A stretch of DNA of 64,000 bases from Geomicrobium sediminis (lineage in GTDB: Bacteria > Bacillota > Bacilli > Bacillales > Marinococcaceae): NCBI RefSeq assembly GCF_016908595.1, contig NZ_JAFBEC010000005.1, positions 186,001-250,000 of the forward strand, read 5' to 3'. The stretch's first letter is position 1. Each line of letters starts with the position of its first letter. Below the pieces are notes generated by a model that ran no database searches, was not told the DNA's origin, and saw only the letters and a program-made list of their open reading frames with translations. Of the stretch, positions 32,551 to 41,859 are shown one piece after another. The position numbers and the translations under genes are program-made.

Positions 32551-33401
32551 ACGAGGACACCTATCGCTTCATGTTCTTCAATCATTCGTTTTTCGACAGC
32601 TGTTGAAATGTTATGCGCATCGACAATATCAAGTCTACGATCAACTGCAATGACGACTTCCACTGCACTACTACTTCCATAATAACGCGCTTTCACTTCT
32701 TTGACTTGTTCAACTTCACTGATTGACAAGATCGTATTTCGAAAAGCTTGTAACTCCTGCTCCTGAAAACCATCGGTTAAGTGATACGTTGCTTTACGAA
32801 AAATGTCAAAGGCCGTCTTACAAATAATTCCACCGAAAATGACCGCCAACACAACATCTAACCATGGCAATCCAAACTGTGCACCTAAAATTCCTAACGT
32901 TGCTGCAGCACTAACGAGCGCATCAGATAGGTTGTCTTTTGCAACAGATTGGATTGCTTGGCTTTTGATTTGTTTTCCTAACTTGGCGTTGTAGCGATAC
33001 ACACCCATCATTACAATGAAACTCACGGTCCCGACCCAAGCCGCTGTTGGATCAGGCTTGACCACTTCTCCTGAAAACAAGTTCATCATTGCTTCAAATA
33101 GTACGTGCAAACCGATCAGCATGATAATAAATGATGCGACAAGTGATGCGACTGTTTCTGCGCGAAAATGACCGTACGGATGATTGTGATCTGGTGGTCT
33201 TTGCGCAATACGTAATCCGATTAAAACTGCGATTGAAACGATAATATCCGTTGCATTGTTTAGACCATCTGCTCGTAAAGCGGCTGAACTTGTGATGTAA
33301 GCAACCCAAATCTTTACAACAGCTAGTAAAATATAGGTGACTAAACTTAAATATGCCCCTCGCTCACCGCGCTTCAAATCAGAATAACGCTTTTGTTCCA
33401 T
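32532..33401 (-). CDS. Cation diffusion facilitator (CDF) metal exporter
   Basis: 289 residues with six membrane helices and a C-terminal cytoplasmic domain. ALRADGLNNATDIIVS carries the metal-site Asp pair (DxxxD-type in helix 2), followed by PPDHNHPYGHFRAETVAS. The first metal site pattern (N/D, D) is like the manganese-exporting MneP/MneS group in Bacillus; the metal is an inference. Probably a proton/cation antiporter in the plasma membrane. Confidence 0.9.
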   Translation of the reverse strand: MEQKRYSDLKRGERGAYLSLVTYILLAVVKIWVAYITSSAALRADGLNNATDIIVSIAVLIGLRIAQRPPDHNHPYGHFRAETVASLVASFIIMLIGLHVLFEAMMNLFSGEVVKPDPTAAWVGTVSFIVMMGVYRYNAKLGKQIKSQAIQSVAKDNLSDALVSAAATLGILGAQFGLPWLDVVLAVIFGGIICKTAFDIFRKATYHLTDGFQEQELQAFRNTILSISEVEQVKEVKARYYGSSSAVEVVIAVDRRLDIVDAHNISTAVEKRMIEEHEAIGVLVHVEPS

Positions 33402-33620
33402 CGCTACTCCCCACCCTCACAATCTTGTAATCGAAGCTTAGCAAAGCCAAATCAAGTGGGTCTACAGAAACCTTTTTCTCCAAAAGCAAACCTATGTTGC
33501 ATCGTAAACAATGTTGGTCAGTAGAAACTCCTTATGTATCAAAGGGTTCTAGATTGCTCCTGAACAAGTCCGATCAACTAAATGATCGAAAAACCGTATG
33601 AAAAATATTTTTACACACAA

Positions 33621-33658
33621 AAGAAGGAGGGACATGTAGACTGTCTCTCCTTCCTTCT
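33621..33658 (-). terminator. Terminator of the Ugp-like operon
   Basis: GAAGGAGGGACA pairs with TGTCTCTCCTTC (one wobble) just beyond the binding-protein stop; TCTTTTG follows on the minus strand. Confidence 0.75.
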
Positions 33659-33662
33659 GCCT

Positions 33663-34955
33663 TTAGTTCAATAACCCATTAATTCGTTCTGTCGCTTCAT
33701 CAAGAGCTTCTTGAGTAGTAACGTCTTCTTGAATGAGTGCAGAGGTAATTGCGTCTCTTAGAATGTTTTGTGCTTCTGAATAGTTAGCGTTTAATGGTCT
33801 TGGTCCAGCATATTCTAATTGGTCTACAGCAACTTTAAATTGTGGAACTTCCTCATACAAAGCTTGCATCTCATCACTTTCAATGGCAGATTGTCTCATT
33901 GGTAAATACCCCGTGTTTTGGCTAGCTGTGATCGTTTGCTCTGGCTCAGTCATCCATTTGATAAATTCCCAAGCAGCTGTTTTTTCTTCTTCAGGATGAC
34001 TCGAGATCATAACGAGATTCGCGCCACCTGTAGGCGTGCCAAATTGTTCGTTCTTCGGCATAAATGCAGTATTTAATTCAAAGCCATTTTCTTCGGCAAT
34101 GGACATGTAATTCGTTAGATCTGCTGTTGAACTAAACGCCATTGCAGATTGTTGATTTGAGAAGTCTTGCAATGCGATTTGACCTGCTTCATCACCTGTT
34201 GGTACTTTAATGCTCCCACTGTCATACATCCCTTTAATGTAGTCGACTGCTTCAACGCCAGGTGCTTCATTAAAGCTAGCTTCTGTCTCATCTTCATTTA
34301 AGACCGATCCACCGCTTTGCTTAACAAAAGCCTCGTAGAACCAGACGTTAACTGGCAGTGTGATCCCCACTCGACCTTCATCATTAGATAGCGTTTCTGA
34401 GTATTGCTCAAATTCTTCCCACGTTTGTGGACCTTCAGGGTCCAACCCTTCCTCTTCTAATAACGTCTTGTTTAAGTAAAGAATCGGTGTACTTCTTAAA
34501 TATGGTAATCCGTAAATGCCATCATTGACGTAGGAATTGCCCATCAACCCTTCGACAAAGTCATCTAAGTCTACATCATCATTTTCAATGTAAGGTGTCA
34601 AATCCTCGGTCATTCCTGCCTCAGCAAACGCCCCCATCGATGCAATTTCATTTAACGTGACGTGAGGCGCATTCCCTGCAGCAACACTTGCTTGTGTCTG
34701 TGAGTGAAGATCAGCATAATCCCCTTGATAATGGGCATTAACGACGATCTCATCTTGAGAAGCATTAAACTCTTCAACAAGCGCCTCGTTGTTCTCACCA
34801 ATTTTGTCACCAAACGCATACCAAAATTCAATCTCTACCGGACCGTCTCCAGATGGCGTTGACTGTGCAGCACTCTCCTCTGACTCATTTGTACAACCTC
34901 CAAGAATAAGTGCTGCTGATGAAGCAATTGCAAATGCTAGTGGATAATTTCGCAT
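33663..34955 (-). CDS. ugpB: Extracellular sugar/glycerol-3-phosphate-binding lipoprotein (UgpB-like)
   Basis: 430 residues with a lipoprotein signal (lipobox LILGGC) and the family-1 binding-protein fold: VEIEFWYAFGDKIGENNEAL, then PHVTLNEIASMGAFAEAGM, YGLPYLRSTPILYLNKTLLEE and MISSHPEEEKTAAWEFIKWM. The FWYAF segment and length match UgpB. Last gene of an operon with two permeases, an ATPase and a metallophosphoesterase. Substrate is probably glycerol-3-phosphate or its diesters, by analogy. Confidence 0.87.
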   Translation of the reverse strand: MRNYPLAFAIASSAALILGGCTNESEESAAQSTPSGDGPVEIEFWYAFGDKIGENNEALVEEFNASQDEIVVNAHYQGDYADLHSQTQASVAAGNAPHVTLNEIASMGAFAEAGMTEDLTPYIENDDVDLDDFVEGLMGNSYVNDGIYGLPYLRSTPILYLNKTLLEEEGLDPEGPQTWEEFEQYSETLSNDEGRVGITLPVNVWFYEAFVKQSGGSVLNEDETEASFNEAPGVEAVDYIKGMYDSGSIKVPTGDEAGQIALQDFSNQQSAMAFSSTADLTNYMSIAEENGFELNTAFMPKNEQFGTPTGGANLVMISSHPEEEKTAAWEFIKWMTEPEQTITASQNTGYLPMRQSAIESDEMQALYEEVPQFKVAVDQLEYAGPRPLNANYSEAQNILRDAITSALIQEDVTTQEALDEATERINGLLN

Positions 34956-34976
34956 CAGATGATGCCTCCTTTTACG

Positions 34977-35804
34977 TTATTTCACACCGGTGTACACAAA
35001 TGCACGAATAATATGACGTTGTGCGATAAAAAAGATAATCAGAATCGGTACAACGAGAATCATGTTGCCGGCCATCATAATGTGCCACGCAACACCACCT
35101 TCAACGTTAGTAAGCGCAGAAATTCCTACCGGCAACGTCCGGCTAGCGTCCGTTGTCGTCATAACGAGCGGCCAAAAATAATCATTCCAATGCGTAATAA
35201 AACTAAATAACAACAATGTAATAATCGTCGGCTTTGCCATCGGCACCATAACCATATACATAATTTTCCATTCACTCGCTTGGTCTAAGCGAGCGGCTTC
35301 CAACAACTCTTCTGGGACTTGTTTGAACGTCTGTCGAAGCATAAAAATCGCAAACGCATTGGCAGCAAACGGTAAAATCAACGCTAGATGTGTATCCAAA
35401 AGACCCCAAGAGCTAAATTGCAAATACACTGGAAGAAAGATTAGCTGAGTAGGGATCATTAATGTAATCATCGTGAGTGCAAACAACACCCGATCTGCAA
35501 AAAAACGATACCTTGCAAACGCGTAAGCAGCAGGCACAATCGTGAACAATTGCAACACGAGAATCGACAAGGTAACGATAAGGCTGTTCACAAAATACCT
35601 AAGAAACGGACCAGAATCCCATGCGAGCGCAAAGTTCTCAAAACGAATCGTCTCAGGAATCCATACAGGCGGAAACGTAATCGTTTCACTTAACGATTTA
35701 ACCGAGGTCACTGCCATCCACACAAATGGTGTGGCAAAGATCGCAATGACGATGAGCAAACCGAGTACATTTAATCCTTTTAAAGCAAAGCGACTCGTTT
35801 TCAT
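34977..35804 (-). CDS. ugpE: ABC transporter permease (UgpE-like)
   Basis: 275 residues, six membrane helices, with the EAA loop LLEAARLDQASEWKIMYMVMVPMAKP that docks on the ATPase. It overlaps the upstream permease by ATGA. Typical MalG/UgpE position and length. Confidence 0.88.
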   Translation of the reverse strand: MKTSRFALKGLNVLGLLIVIAIFATPFVWMAVTSVKSLSETITFPPVWIPETIRFENFALAWDSGPFLRYFVNSLIVTLSILVLQLFTIVPAAYAFARYRFFADRVLFALTMITLMIPTQLIFLPVYLQFSSWGLLDTHLALILPFAANAFAIFMLRQTFKQVPEELLEAARLDQASEWKIMYMVMVPMAKPTIITLLLFSFITHWNDYFWPLVMTTTDASRTLPVGISALTNVEGGVAWHIMMAGNMILVVPILIIFFIAQRHIIRAFVYTGVK

Positions 35805-36676
35805 TGATAATGCACCCTCCTACTCATGAGGAAGAAATAAAGAACCGTTAATATCGATAGAACGATTAGTAAGATGACACCTGCTGATGACGCATAACCG
35901 AGTTGGAAGAAGCGAAACCCGTATTCATAAATGTAATAGACGAGCGTATTGGTTGATTGAAGTGGTCCACCTTGCGTCATGATGTCGATCGTTTCAAATA
36001 CTTGAAAGCTCCCAATTAGATTCATAATAATTAAGAAAAACAACGTCGGTGAAATCATCGGAAATGTAATCTTCGCAAATGACGTAAACCGACTACTCTG
36101 ATCTAATGCTGCTGCTTCATACAAATGAGGCGGAATGCTCTGTAACCCTGCAATAATGATCAGTGTATTGAACCCAATGCTTTTCCAAATTGCGACAAGA
36201 ATAATGGAGTACAACGCGGTTTCAGGTGAAGCAAGCCATTCTGATTGAGGCAGACCAAACATTTCTAGGCCCCAGTTTAGAAGTCCGTATTGAGGGTCCA
36301 TTAACCACATCCAAAGCATGGCGATCGATACGAGTGATATAATATGTGGACTAAAAACCGCACCTTGAACAAATCCATAGAACCTTGTCGGACGATTAAT
36401 CCAAAGGGCCAGTAGAAGTGCTAAGACTGTCGTAATCCCCACACTAAAAAACGTAAACACAAACGTATTCTCTAGTGATTTCAGGAATTCGGGATGCTCG
36501 CTTAATCCAGCGAAATTATCTAGCCCGACAAATTGTTTGTCCGGGCTAATAAAGTCCCATTCATGAAAACTTAAATAAATCATATAGCCAATCGGATAGA
36601 TAAAAAACAAAACGAATACGATGATCGCAGGAGCGACCATTAGATACGGTCGAAAACGTTCCAACCAACGACTCAT
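35801..36676 (-). CDS. ugpA: ABC transporter permease (UgpA-like)
   Basis: 291 residues, six helices, starting with a cytoplasmic RWLERFRPYLMVAPAII and containing the EAA loop LYEAAALDQSSRFTSFAKITFPMISP. The start overlaps the ATPase stop (TAATG). Partner of the UgpE-like subunit. Confidence 0.88.
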   Translation of the reverse strand: MSRWLERFRPYLMVAPAIIVFVLFFIYPIGYMIYLSFHEWDFISPDKQFVGLDNFAGLSEHPEFLKSLENTFVFTFFSVGITTVLALLLALWINRPTRFYGFVQGAVFSPHIISLVSIAMLWMWLMDPQYGLLNWGLEMFGLPQSEWLASPETALYSIILVAIWKSIGFNTLIIIAGLQSIPPHLYEAAALDQSSRFTSFAKITFPMISPTLFFLIIMNLIGSFQVFETIDIMTQGGPLQSTNTLVYYIYEYGFRFFQLGYASSAGVILLIVLSILTVLYFFLMSRRVHYQ

Positions 36677-37743
36677 TACACTGTACTCCTCACTTTAATT
36701 GGAGTCTCCCGATTGAGGTATGGCGCGATGCAACGACCGTTTTCTTTAAAGTAATAAATATCTTCATTATTAACCGATACAACTAGTTGCTCATCGTCAA
36801 CGACCGGTTCATTAAACGTCTTCGCATACAACTTCCCTGCGAACGTATCCAGTTGATAAATGATTTCTGAACCGAGGGTCTCCCGATTTAAAATCGTACA
36901 CGGCATTGAAAACTGATCATTTCCCGGGAAATGTCGTAATTTTGCTTTTTCTGGTCGAAAACCAATCTGTTCGACAGCTTTTTCACTAAAACCCGCAGAT
37001 GGCAACTGATCGACGGACACAAGATTCATTGGTGGTGTACCGATGAACTGTGCTGTAAAGCGATTTGCTGGATAATTGTATAAATCAAGTGGCGGTGCCA
37101 TCTGCATAATTTCCCCTTGATCTAATAACACAATTTCATCCCCCATAGACATTGCTTCTACTTGATCATGGGTGACATACACGAACGTTGTTCCAAGCTT
37201 GGCATGGAGTTGAACGAGCTCGGAACGCATTTGTTGCCTTAATTTCGCATCAAGATTCGACAACGGCTCATCAAGGATAAAGACATCTGGTTTTTTCACC
37301 ATGGCTCTAGCGAGTGCCACACGTTGACGTTGCCCTCCTGACAATTTTTGAGGCTTCTTATTTAAGTAAGGAGTTAGACCAACGATCTCTGCGACTTCTT
37401 CAATTAGCTTCTGTCGTTCTGCTTTCGGAACTTTACGGTTTTTCAATCCAAACTCAATATTGCCTTTCACGCTCATCGTTGGATATAGTGCGTAATTTTG
37501 GAATACCATCGATACGTTTCGTTTCCCAGGACTCACATCATTAACGAGTCGATCACCGATGTAAATGTTTCCTTCCGTTTGTGTTTCAAGTCCTGCAATC
37601 ATCCGAAGCGTCGTGGATTTCCCACAACCCGATGGACCTACAATGACCGTAAAAGAACCGTCTTTAATCGTCATGTTCATATCTGGGATAATTGTATCTT
37701 CACCATACGTCTTCTTTACGTTTTCAAAACGAATCTCTGCCAT
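36676..37743 (-). CDS. ugpC: ABC transporter ATPase (UgpC/MsmK-like)
   Basis: 355 residues. Walker A GPSGCGKST, Q-loop, signature LSGGQRQRVALARAM, Walker B VFILDEPLSNLDAKLR and H-loop VTHDQVEAMSMGDEIVLL. The C-terminal OB-like regulatory domain (about 240-355, QFIGTPPMNLV onwards) is characteristic of CUT1 importers (MalK/UgpC/MsmX). Having its own ATPase means the operon is self-sufficient. Confidence 0.9.
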   Translation of the reverse strand: MAEIRFENVKKTYGEDTIIPDMNMTIKDGSFTVIVGPSGCGKSTTLRMIAGLETQTEGNIYIGDRLVNDVSPGKRNVSMVFQNYALYPTMSVKGNIEFGLKNRKVPKAERQKLIEEVAEIVGLTPYLNKKPQKLSGGQRQRVALARAMVKKPDVFILDEPLSNLDAKLRQQMRSELVQLHAKLGTTFVYVTHDQVEAMSMGDEIVLLDQGEIMQMAPPLDLYNYPANRFTAQFIGTPPMNLVSVDQLPSAGFSEKAVEQIGFRPEKAKLRHFPGNDQFSMPCTILNRETLGSEIIYQLDTFAGKLYAKTFNEPVVDDEQLVVSVNNEDIYYFKENGRCIAPYLNRETPIKVRSTV

Positions 37744-37754
37744 CTGCTCACCTC

Positions 37755-38582
37755 CTAAGATAAACTGAGCGTTCGTTTTTGATCTTCATAACGTCCGAGT
37801 GTATGGAATGGCGTTTCTTGTTTGTACACGTTGTGGTGAATAAATTGAGCATCCTTAAGGAGTTGATCATCCCCAATTTCATAAAGACTCGTATCGAGCC
37901 TTCCATTATGAATCGTTACCAACCTTGCAACTGGATGATCATACACCGCTGCTGTCTGGATATAGCTCCATTGATTTTGTTTGAAGATGGAATGTACGTG
38001 ACAATGACCACAGAAATAATAGCCTCCACGTTTATGTGACGTAAGCAGTTGGTGAACAGCATCCTCACGAACAATCGATCCATTCCATTCAGCAGAACGA
38101 GTCGTCGTATTGTATAACGGATGATGGGCAAACACGAAGATCGGAAGGTCAGTATGTTCATGGACCAATTTCTCAAGCCACTCATACTGCTCAAGATCAA
38201 TAATTCCACTCCAATCATCAGGTCGCCTTTCCCTTGTCGTATCAAGAAGTACAATCAACCCTTCTTCCGTCGTAAAGGCTTGGTAACGAGGTTGATTGAT
38301 TAACACTTCAACTTCTTTCTTACGTAGTGAATACAGGTCGTGATTGCCAAGCACATGCTTCCAATTTGCTTCTGTTGAGGTAATTTCGTTATAGATTTGC
38401 TTAAATTCATCCTGTTTCCCATGGTGCGTCAAATCACCGATGGACAAATGATAATCAGCAGGGATACGTAAGAATTCATTCATAAACTTACTGAAGAATC
38501 GTTCTCTTGTCGTCTGAAACTCGATACTTTCATTTTCTAAAACTGGATAATGCAAATCCCCTATTAACGCCAACGTCAACAT
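37755..38582 (-). CDS. Calcineurin-like metallophosphoesterase
   Basis: About 275 residues from the ATG at 38582 (GGAGGG 7 nt upstream). Motifs in order: LIGDLHYP (D-x-H), LSIGDLTHHG (GDxxH-like), HVLGNHDLYSL (GNHD), VFAHHPLYN and CGHCHVHS (GHxH). This is the cyclic-nucleotide/glycerophosphodiester phosphodiesterase class (GpdQ/CpdA). As first gene of an Ugp-like operon it may split imported glycerophosphodiesters, replacing the UgpQ-type enzyme usually found; this is inference. Confidence 0.85.
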   Translation of the reverse strand: MLTLALIGDLHYPVLENESIEFQTTRERFFSKFMNEFLRIPADYHLSIGDLTHHGKQDEFKQIYNEITSTEANWKHVLGNHDLYSLRKKEVEVLINQPRYQAFTTEEGLIVLLDTTRERRPDDWSGIIDLEQYEWLEKLVHEHTDLPIFVFAHHPLYNTTTRSAEWNGSIVREDAVHQLLTSHKRGGYYFCGHCHVHSIFKQNQWSYIQTAAVYDHPVARLVTIHNGRLDTSLYEIGDDQLLKDAQFIHHNVYKQETPFHTLGRYEDQKRTLSLS

Positions 38583-38668
38583 ATATGATCCCTCCATCAA
38601 TATGATCAACGTTAGTGTAACGGTTGAATGTTGAGGTCATTTGAATTTGTGATAAATAAACCAATAAT

Positions 38669-38696
38669 TGTATAAATTTTCTGTTAACAATGTAAA
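38669..38696 (-). promoter_or_regulatory. Possible PhoP-box-like repeats
   Basis: On the minus strand TTTACA, TTAACA and TTATACA occur in series upstream of the phosphoesterase-Ugp operon. TTAACA-type repeats mark PhoP sites in Bacillus, but spacing here (9 and 13 bases) departs from the 11-base period, so this is tentative. Confidence 0.3.
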
Positions 38697-38701
38697 TCAT
38701 A

Positions 38702-38725
38702 TAAAAAACCTCCCCTTAGGGAGGT
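38702..38725 (-). terminator. Small terminator hairpin
   Basis: ACCTCCC/GGGAGGT with a 4-nt loop and six Ts on the minus strand; it would end transcription coming from the carboxypeptidase side. Confidence 0.65.
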
Positions 38726-38864
38726 CTAGATACTCATCATTCACTTACTAGGTGTAGGCGTCTCTACCACAACAGCTATGAATATTCAAATGACTTCATA
38801 TATGTTGGAATGTTGTCCTCAAATTGAAGATAAATCTTTAAAACCCCAACATAAAACTTAAAAG

Positions 38865-38962
38865 TCACCACATAAACGCTTGTATGTGGTGATTTTATAT
38901 CTAAATTGAGGGGGTTAACACGGAAATCCCCTCAATTTAACCGTTAGCACTTATTCGACACT
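38865..38962. repeat. Hairpins and one end of a dispersed element
   Basis: Within a 410-base gene-free stretch lie a 10-bp hairpin TCACCACATA/TATGTGGTGA (38865-38892), then a perfect 12-bp inverted repeat TAAATTGAGGGG/CCCCTCAATTTA (38902-38939), then AGCACTTATTCGACACT (38946-38962). The last, read on the other strand, is nearly identical to AGTGTCGAAAAAAGTGCT inside the left end of the element at 25158-25175. A related patch occurs at 47937-47965 (GAAATCACCTCAACTTTACC). These look like remnants of one IS/MITE family. Confidence 0.5.
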
Positions 38963-38992
38963 GTAAATAAACTTCTGATTCAGTACTCACCT

Positions 38993-40081
38993 TTACCATG
39001 GCCATAAATCTTTGATCCAATTAAAAAGAGAAAACGATGTGTCTTCACTTTCCTTATTCTCACTTTTAGCTTGAACCGTTTGTTCTTCAAATGGGGTTAA
39101 CAACTCTTCTAAGACTACTTGGTCATCATTTTTTACAACGAGTAAGCCTCCGTCTTGCACTTCTTTCGTTACGTCATTGGCACGAGCAGTCGTATAAAAC
39201 ATCTCATCTGCTGCCTCGTAGGTTAACCCATCTGAGCCTTGGAACTGCTCCCCTTCTGGTAATGTTTCAGTGGCGTAATTTTCAAATCCATAACGAAACA
39301 ACTCAAGTGTGTCACGATACGTATCATCAGCTGTTGGTGCGTTTAGCGTAATCGCCACCAACTCTGTGTCGTCCACTTCTGCAAATGTGGATAACGTAAA
39401 GCCTGACTGCGAGACAAAACCGTTTTTCACCCCGAGAATTTCTTCATGGTCGCGCACCAATTGATGATGGTTGATGATCGTCGTTTCCCAACTTTCACTC
39501 TGCCAATCAAGCGTTTCAATTGCTGCCATTTCCCGGAATTCTTCATTTTGCATCGCATATTGAGTGAGCGTCGCAAGATCATACGCCGTCGTTACATGAT
39601 TCTCATGAAATAACCCATGTGGATTCGTAAAATATGTATCTTCTAAACCGACCGTGGTTTGTAAATACTCATTAAACTCTTCAATAAATGCTTCTTTAGA
39701 ACCTGAAAGTTCCAAGGCAACTGCACTACTTGCATCATTACCAGAATTAATGAGCATTCCTTTTACCAACTGTTCTAAAGGTAATTCCTCATCTTCCATT
39801 AAAAAAACCGTCGTCCCGACTACATCAATTGCTTCTTCTGTAATCGTCACGTTTGTATCTAAATCGCCTCGTTCTAAAGCCATAATCGTCGTAGCGATCT
39901 TCGTAAGGCTCGCCGGATACATCGGCGCATTCCCTTGTTTATCGTAAAGGACTTCCCCTGATTTGGCGTCCATTAATATTGCTGATTCACTAACTAATTG
40001 TGGTTGTTCACTCGCTTCTACTTGTTGAACCCCACCTATGCATATGAAAGCAAGTACTCCCATTAACCCAACACGTTTCAT
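38993..40081 (-). CDS. D-alanyl-D-alanine carboxypeptidase (DacF/DacA-like)
   Basis: About 362 residues from the ATG at 40081 with a cleavable signal peptide (KRVGLMGVLAFICIGGVQQVEA). Penicillin-binding motifs: PASLTKIATTIMAL (SxxK), NSGNDASSAVAL (SGN) and GVKNGFVSQSGF (KTG replaced by KNG, also seen in relatives). The C-terminal beta domain and amphipathic end (LFNWIKDLWPW) anchor it to the outer membrane face. It trims stem pentapeptides of peptidoglycan. Confidence 0.92.
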   Translation of the reverse strand: MKRVGLMGVLAFICIGGVQQVEASEQPQLVSESAILMDAKSGEVLYDKQGNAPMYPASLTKIATTIMALERGDLDTNVTITEEAIDVVGTTVFLMEDEELPLEQLVKGMLINSGNDASSAVALELSGSKEAFIEEFNEYLQTTVGLEDTYFTNPHGLFHENHVTTAYDLATLTQYAMQNEEFREMAAIETLDWQSESWETTIINHHQLVRDHEEILGVKNGFVSQSGFTLSTFAEVDDTELVAITLNAPTADDTYRDTLELFRYGFENYATETLPEGEQFQGSDGLTYEAADEMFYTTARANDVTKEVQDGGLLVVKNDDQVVLEELLTPFEEQTVQAKSENKESEDTSFSLFNWIKDLWPW

Positions 40082-40252
40082 TGAACCACCCTTGTCCATA
40101 AACTCCATTGGGTAAAATTGTACTGTAAAAAAGTTCGTTTGACGATTTACATTTTAGTTACAAAGATTAAAAATATAGTCCTAGATTTTGTTATATTAGA
40201 CTCATTACTCAAGTGATACATATACTAGTAAAAACTGAAAGGGTGTGATTGT

Positions 40253-40750
40253 TTGTACCGTCATACCGTTCTTCCTGGGGAAACACTTACTACAATCGCC
40301 GCCAATTACAGACGTTCCCTTCCCTCAATCTTGCAAGCAAATCCAAATATTGATCCTAATCGGATTTACCCAGGTCAAATGATAATCATCCCTAACTTAC
40401 CTGATCCTGCAAATGTCCCTTACTCAATCCACATCTCCGTCAATTCTCGTACATTAACGCTGTACTACAACGGTCGTGTAATGAGAACCTTCCCGATTGC
40501 GGTCGGTCGAATGGTTACTGCAACACCCATTGGAAGCTTCGTCATTGTCGATCGTGAACCCAATCCCGGTGGACCGTTCGGAACGATGTGGCTTTCTTTA
40601 TCAAAACTACATTACGGCATCCACGGGACAAATGACCCTTCATCTATCGGTCATGCTGTTTCCCACGGATGCATTCGCATGCACAACGCAGATGTAGAAG
40701 AACTTGCAAGACTCGTTCCAAATGGTACGTCAGTAACGATTTCACCTTAG
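40253..40750 (+). CDS. ykuD: L,D-transpeptidase with N-terminal LysM (YkuD)
   Basis: 165 residues, same size as B. subtilis YkuD. An N-terminal LysM ([20 protein letters not shown], about 4-50) binds peptidoglycan; the catalytic domain has [19 protein letters not shown] and [12 protein letters not shown] with the nucleophilic Cys in SHGCIRM. It forms 3-3 cross-links or modifies spore/cell peptidoglycan. No signal peptide, as in YkuD. TTG start with AAAGGG upstream. Confidence 0.93.
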   Translation: MYRHTVLPGETLTTIAANYRRSLPSILQANPNIDPNRIYPGQMIIIPNLPDPANVPYSIHISVNSRTLTLYYNGRVMRTFPIAVGRMVTATPIGSFVIVDREPNPGGPFGTMWLSLSKLHYGIHGTNDPSSIGHAVSHGCIRMHNADVEELARLVPNGTSVTISP

Positions 40751-40764
40751 GAATTTATAAACAC

Positions 40765-40797
40765 AAAAAACCACGCGTGCAGGGCGCGTGGTTTTTT
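40765..40797. terminator. Strong terminator
   Basis: Perfect 13-bp arms AAAAAACCACGCG/CGCGTGGTTTTTT with a 7-nt loop after ykuD. Confidence 0.9.
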
Positions 40798-41068
40798 GCT
40801 GGTAAACTACTAACGAGGGTTTAATAGGATGGAGAATAACAAGATCTCCTACGCCATTAATTTACCATATCTGTTTGTCCAGTTGGTAAAATTAAGAAAT
40901 TTGTAAACTCAAAGATCCCCTATTTTAAGCGATATACGTTCTACGCATCTTATGTACTAAAAACGACACCTTAGTCATTAGAAAAAGCGTTTCGCCGATA
41001 AACTCGCTCACAAGTGTAAAAAAAACGATGGCAAACTGTAGTTAACAACCACTCAGGAGGTCATCATA
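40798..41068. other. Gene-free stretch
   Basis: A/T-rich intergenic sequence; apart from the ribosome binding site for the following small ORF I see no hairpin, repeat or frame worth reporting. Confidence 0.5.
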
Positions 41069-41170
41069 ATGACATTACCAACTGCTTTAGTAATCTGTAC
41101 GGCTATTCTTTCATTCACATACTTCGTTACAAAGGTTGCTGTAAAGGCAATGAATGACCCAGAGCAATAG
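41069..41170 (+). CDS. 33-residue membrane microprotein
   Basis: ATG with a strong site (CAGGAGG, 8 nt upstream) opens a 33-codon frame: one hydrophobic helix (LPTALVICTAILSFTYFV) followed by a short charged tail ending NDPEQ. Its 3' end overlaps the C-terminal codons of the convergent acetyltransferase. Size and pattern fit the many uncharacterised single-helix microproteins of Bacilli. Confidence 0.6.
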   Translation: MTLPTALVICTAILSFTYFVTKVAVKAMNDPEQ

Positions 41171-41639
41171 GTGAGAGTTCCAAACGCCACTGCTCTTCCT
41201 CAAGCACTTTGCCCGACTTCACTTCTGACCATGACGCGATAAGAGTAAATCCGTTTTTACGATACAATTTTCTGGCAGCTAATAAGTTCGCATTTGTAAT
41301 AAGTTCAATCTGTTCGTACCCTTGATTGATACAAAAGCGTATAGCAGTTTGCAACAACTGCTCTGCGTATCCTTTGCCCCGAGCGACAGGCTCTACTAAG
41401 AATAATCCAAGCTTTGCAATCTTTCCCGAGGCTTCTTGTATCGCAATTGAACCTCGTTGTTGCCCTTGTTCGTCAACGATCCATACGTTCTCTCGGTGAT
41501 AATTCCGCTTATGAAGCGATGTTATACTTTGCGTGATAAACATAACGAAGGATTCATCATAGTCATATTCTTCTTTGTAAATCTTACGATGAGCTTCAAT
41601 GACATACGGAACATCTGAGGTGCAATAAGAACGAATCAT
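41127..41639 (-). CDS. GNAT-family N-acetyltransferase
   Basis: 170 residues; acetyl-CoA motif ARGKGYAEQLLQTAI near residue 90 and the late motif NANLLAARKLYRKNGFTLI. The layout resembles stand-alone versions of the acetyltransferase domain fused to MarR regulators (VEPVARGKG). Substrate unknown. The last residues overlap the small ORF on the other strand. Confidence 0.85.
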   Translation of the reverse strand: MIRSYCTSDVPYVIEAHRKIYKEEYDYDESFVMFITQSITSLHKRNYHRENVWIVDEQGQQRGSIAIQEASGKIAKLGLFLVEPVARGKGYAEQLLQTAIRFCINQGYEQIELITNANLLAARKLYRKNGFTLIASWSEVKSGKVLEEEQWRLELSPIALGHSLPLQQPL

Positions 41640-41859
41640 TTTTTTCTACCTCCACTACATTTCACGTTTTGTTTTTCACAAATCGGGTATTTATCGATTT
41701 GGAGGGTAGTTGTTTACTACCTAATCAGGCTATAGACGATTGGCTGCCCTCCACTAATATAAAAACCTCTTTGCTTCTACGATGCTTACTCCACTCAATC
41801 ATAACCTTCCGACCTTTTCAATATGATGTTCATAACGTCAACGATTACGGGAGGGTTTC

